This document shows positions 56,594 through 64,000 of a stretch of DNA of 64,000 bases, piece after piece. Within the stretch, counting starts at the first letter, position 1. The number at the start of each line of letters is the position of its first letter. The notes below the pieces were generated by a model that did no database searches, was not told the origin of the DNA, and worked only from the letters and a program-made list of their open reading frames with translations. This DNA comes from Primulina eburnea (Eukaryota; Streptophyta; Magnoliopsida; Lamiales; Gesneriaceae), in assembly GCF_022965805.1 (NCBI RefSeq), contig NC_133108.1, forward strand, positions 43,470,051 through 43,534,050. Reading direction: 5' to 3'. A program made the translations under genes and the position numbers.

Positions 56594-57880
56594 TGAGAGG
56601 TGTGGTGCTGCCACTTTATGCTCTCTTCTCTTTGTTATTGCTTTACATATGCTAGCTACTCCAATATCCAAAACAATTGATTAGTGGACGTCCATGGAAA
56701 ATGAGTCCGAAAGAATTTGTGTTAAATCTCCCCCAGCCCAGTTTTTGCTGATTACTAAATTATAAATATGCAGATTTTATAGTTATACCAGAAGGTAATG
56801 CAATTTTGCTAACTTGAGAATTTTGTTTATTTTTGTTAGTGTGCATGTTGTGCTTTCAATCTTTTTCTTGGTCGACGTGTAAATATTGTAAAAGCCATGA
56901 AATCTAATTCAATTCTAACCCAAAAAGAATCAAAGAAAAGAAAAAGGTAAGGGTCATGGATGAGTATTTTAAATGTTATATATGATCATGTGTGCCAAAA
57001 ATCGGATGAAAGTTGCTATCAATTTTTGAAGATATGTCACTATCATCCAAGAATTTTTGTGGATTTTTGCTATCTTAAATATCGAGGATTCTATTTTTTT
57101 TTTTTTTTTTACCGGAGGTATTGTTTAGCTATAAACGAAAGAATTGTGAAATTAATAAATATATGCAATTAATTTACTTAAACCACTACAATTCTTCACG
57201 ACTTGAACGTTGGAAAGTCTTCATTTTAAGACGGAAATCAACCTCGTGTTTTTCTGCTCTTGAACCGGTTTATGCCCGGTTCAGTTTATCTGGTGGATCA
57301 ATTCCTACAATCACTGTTCTAGATTTCAGAAGTTCATTTTTCGCAACATGAAGATAGGTGAATAAATTTGAGAGAATATACATGCATGCAAGTATACTTT
57401 TTGACTTTGGAAAGAAGAATAAGAGATATAGCCTTTACATTATGGATAACATGAGTATATACCGAGGGAGTGGGATGTAGAATAAGGATCCCTCCAATCA
57501 TATGGTAGAGATTATCCCAATGCCCAATAGGAGAAGAGATTTGCCATTAGAATATGATACCCCTAAAAGCCACTATACTTTTCTCAGGGGTGCACGGGGA
57601 AAACAAAGTGTATAGTGACATCCTCTTTTCCGGCTATAACCCAACATTTTTAATATTTTCAGTTCAGATATCCTAGCTACAATTGAAAAGGAATAGGGAA
57701 AAAAGAAGTAATATTTAAGAAAATCATCTCATTTTTTGGAACAACAAATTAATGCGAAATAATTATTGATGTTATATCAACACATAAAATTACATTAATA
57801 ATATATGCATGCATAATAGCTTCAATACGCTTAAAATCTTGGCATGTTGTATTTCGATAAAACATAGCATAACAAGGTCA
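56594..57880. other. Intergenic DNA, no gene seen
   Basis: AT-rich sequence with a T22 tract near 57090. Short open frames have no recognisable product. Confidence 0.55.
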
Positions 57881-58485
57881 TTAATTTCCACCACCGGAAC
57901 CTCCGCCGCCGCCGCACCCCATGCCACCGCCACCACCTATCCTCCTCCAACTCCACAACCCACGCCGCCGCCGCCAAACCCTCCTCCGACCCCACATCCA
58001 CTACCACCTGACCCTCCACCTACATGAACTCCTTTGCCACAGCCGAACCCTCACCTACACCACCCCCATCCTCTTTCCTATTCCTCTGCCACAGCCTTTA
58101 ACACCACCAAATCCTCCTCCAGTAGTCCAGTACCAACACCTCCTTTGCCACTGCCAAAACCTCCACCAGCGCTACCCCTAGACCACCTACCAAGCCTCCA
58201 CCTTTGCCGCCACCACCTAATCTTCCACCAGCTCCACGCCTGCTCCTCCCATGCCTCCACCAACACTACCTCCAAAACGGCCGATGCCTCCTACTTTCCC
58301 ACCAAATCTGCCACCTCCAACTCCTCCAATACCTCCACCTATCCAGCACCAACCAAAACCTCCTCCAGCACCACCTCCACTAATCATTTCTTTCTCAATC
58401 GTTCGCCCAAGAGTAATTGTGCCAAGAGAAAACTAACAAACAAAATCATAACAAACGGCCAGACATTTTTGAAAGTCTGCCCCAT
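57881..58485 (-). pseudogene. Secreted glycine-rich protein gene, frameshifted
   Basis: Minus-strand ATG at 58485 begins a hydrophobic signal-peptide-like segment (about residues 8-27: VWPFVMILFVSFLLAQLLLG), then hits a stop near 58385. Shifting frame gives long Gly-rich runs (GGGIGGVGGG, GGSVGGGMGGAG) that are again interrupted, and the sequence finishes as GMGCGGGGGSGGGN and TAA at 57881. Signal peptide plus Gly-rich body is the plan of cell-wall glycine-rich proteins. At least two or three frameshifts are needed, so it is a decayed gene. Proline-rich frames on the plus strand are its antisense. Confidence 0.65.
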
Positions 58486-59948
58486 CTTTTACTCTGAATG
58501 TGGCACGACAATCAAATTTTAGTGATTTTATCCTACCGTGTATCAATTGCTTCTAAACATTATATACAGAAAATATGGAAGAGAAGAGTTCATAAATGCA
58601 TGCAGCTGAAACATTAGTTTTCTTCTTAAGCACGCGGTTTGGCAAAATTATGTTGTTCTTGCAAATTATTTTCAACATGACACGATCCCAAGTTCTATTG
58701 TGTTATTTCCTTACAACTCTCAACAGCTTTAATTTCACCTGTACCACAGTCTAATTTTGCTCAAAATAAGGACAGATACCATCTTCATTTCAGTCTATAT
58801 GACTTTGTGTGTGCTTATCTAATGCTAGGTCTCTGCCACATGTGTTCATACTTGATTCATTATGACAGACTCCATCCACCCACTTGTATATGTATTGTCC
58901 TAACAGAGCAATTCTAATTTGAAACCAAAAAACTACTATGTAGTAATTGAGTACATGAACCGATCAAATACAAAAGTCAGTTATGTTATGGGCCACATCA
59001 TGTTCAAAAATAGAGAAAAATGATAAATTAGCGCTCTCTTTTCAGCAGTAATCGACCTTTCATTGTAAATCAATGATTGATTAAAATTAATGGTTTTAGT
59101 CTTTTGGAGAATCTTTTCATGTCATTTATTTTAAGCCTTTATTTTCAATCAGTCTTTATTTCAATTATTGTTATTATTCAAGATGGATATCAATAATCAT
59201 TTACAGGTTCAACTATTTTCTGATTATATGTTTACTTCAGCCAACAAACTATACCACATGCAAATATTGGCATCCTGTTTTTCCTTTAATCGCACCATTG
59301 ACACCTTCTGCTCAAACCCCTGCCACCCTACCAAAATGACAAATAAACACACACACACGTGCATAAATGTGAATTTCGGAGAAGTGTATTAAACCATCCA
59401 ATAAACAATACACGTAAACCACCAAGTTCCAGGTAAAAGGATCTCTGATCATTCGTATTCTTTTTATGAAGGGAGGGTTGCATAGAAAAGTTCCATCATT
59501 GAATAGAATGAAGACTTGTAAATTCGATCCTGTTATTGTATCTATACTTTCAAAAATAAACATGTAATTTTCCATGTATCAATTTGATTGCATGCAAAAT
59601 AAACATAGGGGTTGCGACAATAATATACGGGCAAAAGTCAATAAATAACACAAAAATAGTGAAATACAGCACAAGAGTCTAGCATTGAAACAGGATGTGT
59701 CAAACACAGTAGTACCAAACAATGCAAATGAACAACAGCTTCTAGATCGTGAAAACAGTCAACACTTGTGCCACGTCAAGGACTGAACCAACACAAACAG
59801 GTGCATGCAACATATATACAGAGACAAAAAGAGAGAAGGAGAGATACAGAAAACCCATTTAAGAAAATCTATTTCTTTAACACTAAATTACATTCATTAC
59901 ATGATAATCACCATGCCATTATCATCAATGATACATACCCAATAAAAA
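58486..59948. other. Intergenic DNA, no gene seen
   Basis: About 1.5 kb without a supportable gene; includes a short CA repeat near 59350. Its right part should hold the 3'UTR and poly(A) site of the GUN1-type gene. Confidence 0.55.
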
Positions 59949-62900
59949 CTACAACAGGAGGGGTTGTAAATTTGGAATCAGGCCGAACCTCGTGCTTTCT
60001 GGGTGAGTTCTGTCATCCTGAAGAACTAGCACCTTAAAAGTTCCTGAATCTCTCAACCAGGCAGCCACCACAGCTCCACTCGATATAAACCTTCCAATAT
60101 TACACTTGGCGACACTAAATGGTGCACCTATGCTAATGAGAAGAGCTTCAACCGTTCGCTTCAGCGTACCATCACCAACAACTTTGCTATGCTTGCCCCA
60201 ACCAGTTAAGATGCTGCAAAAATGAAAGTTATGTCATCATCAATTAAAAGTACGAGTGAAAACTCACAAACATCTGATCTTATTGACAAAAATACCACCT
60301 TAAAAGGCTCGGTAACTCATGGCCGTCGTAAACAATAGAGCGAATGTTCAGCAACCATGCATGAACCATCGCTCTGGCAGCACCACACGACATCAAGTGT
60401 AAATCTAAGCAAGACTCAGACCAAGTATTTTCCCATACATCTCGACGTTTCCCTTCAAGTACAACAAATTGGGCACCTCGCTTCTACGAAACAAAAAATG
60501 AAAGATAATAATTAAAATCACATATCCATTGTAAGGACACTTGCAGCTCCAAGGTTAAATATCGCATGTGAGAAAAGAGAATAACATCTAGTGTACCAAG
60601 AAAACAATTACCAAAATGAACTGCAGGAAAACTCTTTGTCAATTTCTCTCATGGCAAGAGCAGTCATAAACTCATGGAAGAAAATAATGACTAGAAGTAA
60701 ATGAAATGATAAAAGCAGTCACAGCTTTAACAAAAGGAAACTAGTATTGATTTAAGCTAATGAAATGGCATGCCAGAATGTGGCACACACGAAGGATTCT
60801 TCCGCTGTTACCAATTTTCAGGAGGATACAGAGGCAGAGCAAGAGGGAGGCAATCATCCCCACTTCAATGTTAAGCATTTTTATAAACCCATACATACTT
60901 ATTAAATAGACATGAAAATAGAAATTTTGCTCCCCTAAATTCTTGAACCTTGGCTTCCATACAAAAATCCTGGCTACAACACCACTAGGAGGATATCAAC
61001 AAATGGTGACACATATGAGATTAGGAATGTCTTTCTAAAGGAAGCACAAGAAGGATATGCAAGAATCTTAACCAACCAACCTCTATGAAGTTTTTGCTGA
61101 TTCACTTGTTACTAAGAGCAATCAATGACCAATGGTTCTCTCACTAGCTCATCAATTACCACGTAAAAAGCTGAAAATTGGCTCTGGTATTATTACATAC
61201 TTTCTTTTCCAAAAGTCTTATACATATTTTGTGATTTTTTCATTGTGGCTCTCAAATGTGGCTGACTAGATGCAGAAAACCCAAAACCTAAGGACTAATT
61301 TTATTATGGAAATCGGAATAGAAGTCACCTTATTTCATCAAAAAAATCACTCGAGCCCATAGTTAATATGATATATTTCCATCAAACAGCAGCCTAAAAG
61401 CCACATTCCCATATAGATATTATTATCATGTATCATCATCTGACCTTAACAAGATTGTACTCTGTAAGTTACCTGATTAAAGTGCCATAGCATGTCAGTC
61501 AGAGCATTATAAAAAGCAGATGCAGTTGAAGAGTCCATCCGGTTCACCTCATCGAAAAGCAATAATGCTTGCCTCCAAGTACTCTCATTAAGACCCATGA
61601 GAAGTCCATGTGCCACTCCATAAACTTGGTCATCAAAAAGTCGTAATTCTTCTAATAACAATGACGCTTCTTCAAAAGAATTACAGTGGCTACAACCACA
61701 AAAGTATGGAGCCAACATCACTAATCAATTAAGCCTGAGTAACACGAGAATTCCACGTTCACGCTATGAAGCCAAAAGCATGTGAAATTCCACCAAAAAT
61801 AATAATAGTAATAATTAGTAGTAAAAACTGCAATATAGGGAAGAGGTTTAATATCTGCGATACAAGATACCTGCAAGCGTTAAGAATTTCTGAAAATGTA
61901 ACAACATTAGGCTTTATTTCCATTTCATGCATCTTCCGGAAAACACCCAATATGCAGCTTAAGTCATTCCTTTCCCTCTGGTTTTGCCTACTATCACCTG
62001 ATTTTCCACAAGCCAACTGCTTAAAAACCCCTATGATTTTGTCATCTGCTTCATCTTCAACCTCACTATCAGAAACATTCTGAAGAATCATTAACTTTGA
62101 TGGTTCTAACTCAGACTCTAGATGATCAGCACTAGCCAATCGACCAAAGGCATTAATGATTGAGTTGTACGTGACAACATTAGGTTGAATCCCTTCCCCC
62201 ATCATCTCATCGAGCAACAATATTGACAATTCCACCAGCCCCTTCTTGCACAAGGCATCAATTAGTTTGCTGTAGAAAACAACATCGGCTTTCAAGCCTT
62301 GTCGTTTGAATCCTCTATATACTTCCCTTGCGTCTCTAAATAAGCCTCCTTTACAATATACACTGATCAATGTTGAGTAAGTTAATAGATTCGGACAGAG
62401 ATGTTCTTTTGTCATCTCTAAAAACAGTTCTTTAACCTTATCATACATTCCCTGTTTACCAAATCCATCTATCAGAGCATTGTAAGTAACCACATCCTTC
62501 TTGAGACCTATACTCTCCATCTCCATGCTAATACTGAGAGCCTCCTCAAACCTACCTAGGCTGGCATAAATAGAGAGCAATGTATTATAGGAGACTCTGT
62601 CCAATTTAATACCAGCAAATTTCATCTCATTGAACAAACTCAGTGCCTTTTCCAGTCTCCCGGCCTTGGCACATCCCCGAATCATAGTGCTGTAAGTTAC
62701 CTCATTAGGCAAGATATTTTTGGAGGGCATCTCCAACATAATCTCAAAAGCCACGTCAATGTGTCCACCGCTGCAGGCAGCATCTAAAAGTGTGTTATAA
62801 GTGTAAATGTCTTGATCAATGCCCCGGAAAACCATCTCATTAAACAAACTTCTTGCCCTCTCCCACAGCCCTGCAACACTACAAACAGCAAGAAGGGAAT

Positions 62901-63777
62901 TGTATGTGATCCTGTCAGGTCGCACCCCATTTTGCAACATTTCAATCAAAATATCCGAAGCCCTCTTGAAATCCCCACCTCCTTTCCCACAAGCATCAAT
63001 TAAGGCGTTGTAAGTCACTAAATTCGGCTTCAAGCCAGAATCTTTCATACTCTTGAACACCCTCATGGCTTCATCAAAGTGTCCACTCTTTGCATACGCA
63101 CTAATCAAAGCAGAATAAGCATAAACAGTATTGCCATACCCCTCATTGACAGCATCGTCAAACACTCTCTTGGCTAAATCCACTTTGCCTAGCCTTCCCA
63201 GAGTGCTAATCATGGATGTGGTCAATTTCCCCAATTCATTCCTTCTCTTTTCACGACTGACCGCAAATTGGAAACACCGCATTGCCTTCGACCAATCTCC
63301 CCTATTCCCCAGCTCCCGGAGCAAGAAAGTATAGTCATCAGAAGCGCAAAGCTTCGGTTGGAAACTGACTAAAATATCGTCCATACATTCTACCCCGCCG
63401 CCACCCCTAATAGCACAGCGGAGAGCTTCCTCAGCGGCAGAAGAGTGGCGGCTTGAGGAATTCAACCTGGGCCGGCCAAAGTGCAACTTGGAAACAAAAC
63501 GAGTGGATCGACGGCCGGAGAAATCAGAGGCAGAAAGACAAGGGAATGCAGAAGTATCACCGGCAGCTGCAGCCGCGGCGGCGGATGGTGGGGGAGGCTT
63601 GGGGGCAGATGCATGAGAAGGTTGGTGCTTGTTTAAAGAGACCTTTTGCGAGGTCCATTGGTGGGGGGAATTGCGATGGTGGTTGTTCTGGTGGCTTTGA
63701 AGATGGTGGAAATGGTGGTTCTGGTAGGGTTTGGCGGTGGTTAGCGTAGAATGCGGTGGAGGAGTCGAAGAAGCCAT
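59949..63777 (-). CDS. GUN1: GUN1-type PPR-SMR protein, 857 aa, four exons
   Basis: Plastid pentatricopeptide-repeat protein of the GENOMES UNCOUPLED 1 type, a node of chloroplast-to-nucleus signalling. Exons: 61871-63777, 61473-61689, 60299-60483, 59949-60213 (1907, 217, 185, 265 bp; total 2574, one frame). The N terminus (about 1-90) is Ser/Pro/His/Ala-rich with few acidic residues, typical of a plastid transit region. Some ten 35-residue PPR motifs ([30 protein letters not shown] and others) follow at about 180-560. The C terminus is an SMR domain ([30 protein letters not shown]). The spliced exons 2-4 restore the SMR domain exactly. Slightly shorter than the ~918-aa Arabidopsis protein. 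A TATATAA element lies about 45 bp upstream (near 63820). Confidence 0.93.
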
Positions 63778-64000
63778 TGCTGAATAAAAGAAGAAGATAA
63801 GAAAAAGCTGAGCTAAGTTTATATAGTTGGACTGTTTAGTGAGAGAGAGTGGAAAGTTTTATCAAATAAAAAACGGTATATTTTATCTAATTTTTAATAG
63901 AGAAAAGATTATAGAGTTCATTTTATAATTAAAAAGTAAGTACAATGAAATATATATATATATATATATATATATAATAAAAACTAATAGAATATCAACC
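63778..64000. other. Promoter region of the GUN1-type gene
   Basis: AT-rich upstream sequence with a TATATAA element on the minus strand near 63818-63826 and a (TA)n tract at 63950-63976. Confidence 0.5.

Noticed and set aside
57809..58522. Proline-rich plus-strand ORFs (extensin-like)
   Set aside because: Antisense of the Gly-rich gene on the minus strand, which has a signal peptide and a normal stop.
61766..63749. Plus-strand ORFs opposite the GUN1-type gene
   Set aside because: Antisense of PPR-coding exon 1.
1..64000. CRISPR arrays, bacterial operons, rRNA or tRNA genes
   Set aside because: No array-like spacer structure and no recognisable rRNA or tRNA gene; the tRNA-like 12-mer at 798 is a primer-binding site.

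Overview
This is a stretch of nuclear DNA from a flowering plant, almost certainly a eudicot. The evidence is intron-rich genes with canonical GT-AG borders for plant-specific proteins (GUN1-type PPR-SMR protein, LACS1-type acyl-CoA synthetase, stachyose synthase), very AT-rich intergenic DNA, a Ty1/copia element, MITEs, Helitron-like DNA and an endogenous caulimovirid. A stachyose synthase together with the GTGAGACGGTCTCAC-ended MITE family would fit Lamiales, but that placement is inference.

Layout. 1-644: AT-rich DNA with a MITE cluster. 645-8861: a complete endogenous pararetrovirus (Caulimoviridae) with every large ORF open. It reads from a tRNA-Met primer-binding site through three short ORFs, capsid, movement protein, protease/RT/RNase H and a transactivator-like protein to a 35S-type promoter and poly(A) signal. 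Unusually, the whole viral genome lies between ~135-bp imperfect terminal inverted repeats flanked by a perfect 9-bp target-site duplication, the architecture of a Mutator-like DNA transposon. 8862-18311: AT-rich intergenic DNA with five more MITE copies and a small three-exon DUF952 gene (12281-13876, minus). 18312-22640: an intact 19-exon LACS1-like gene (plus, 661 aa). 22641-28090: LACS 3' flank, then ~5 kb of very AT-rich Helitron-like repeats. 28090-43140: two tandem copies of a block that each carry three broken argininosuccinate synthase copies (minus); a duplicated piece of the LACS 3' flank marks the junction at 35066-35442. 44962-51326: a Ty1/copia retrotransposon with both LTRs and a 5-bp target duplication but a broken pol. 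51500-52400: GDSL lipase remnant. 52677-55549: intact four-exon stachyose synthase (minus, 863 aa). 55985-56588: solo copia-type LTR with its own target duplication, just upstream of that gene. 57881-58485: broken glycine-rich protein gene. 59949-63777: intact four-exon GUN1-type gene (minus, 857 aa).

The four intact host genes have unrelated jobs: fatty-acid activation for lipid and wax synthesis, raffinose-family sugar synthesis, plastid-to-nucleus signalling, and an unknown DUF952 function. They are not a functional cluster. Most of the window is mobile or duplicated DNA. The most unusual object is the intact pararetrovirus carried inside transposon-like ends. All exon joins were made by reading splice sites and checking that the frame is kept; no alignment or database search was run.
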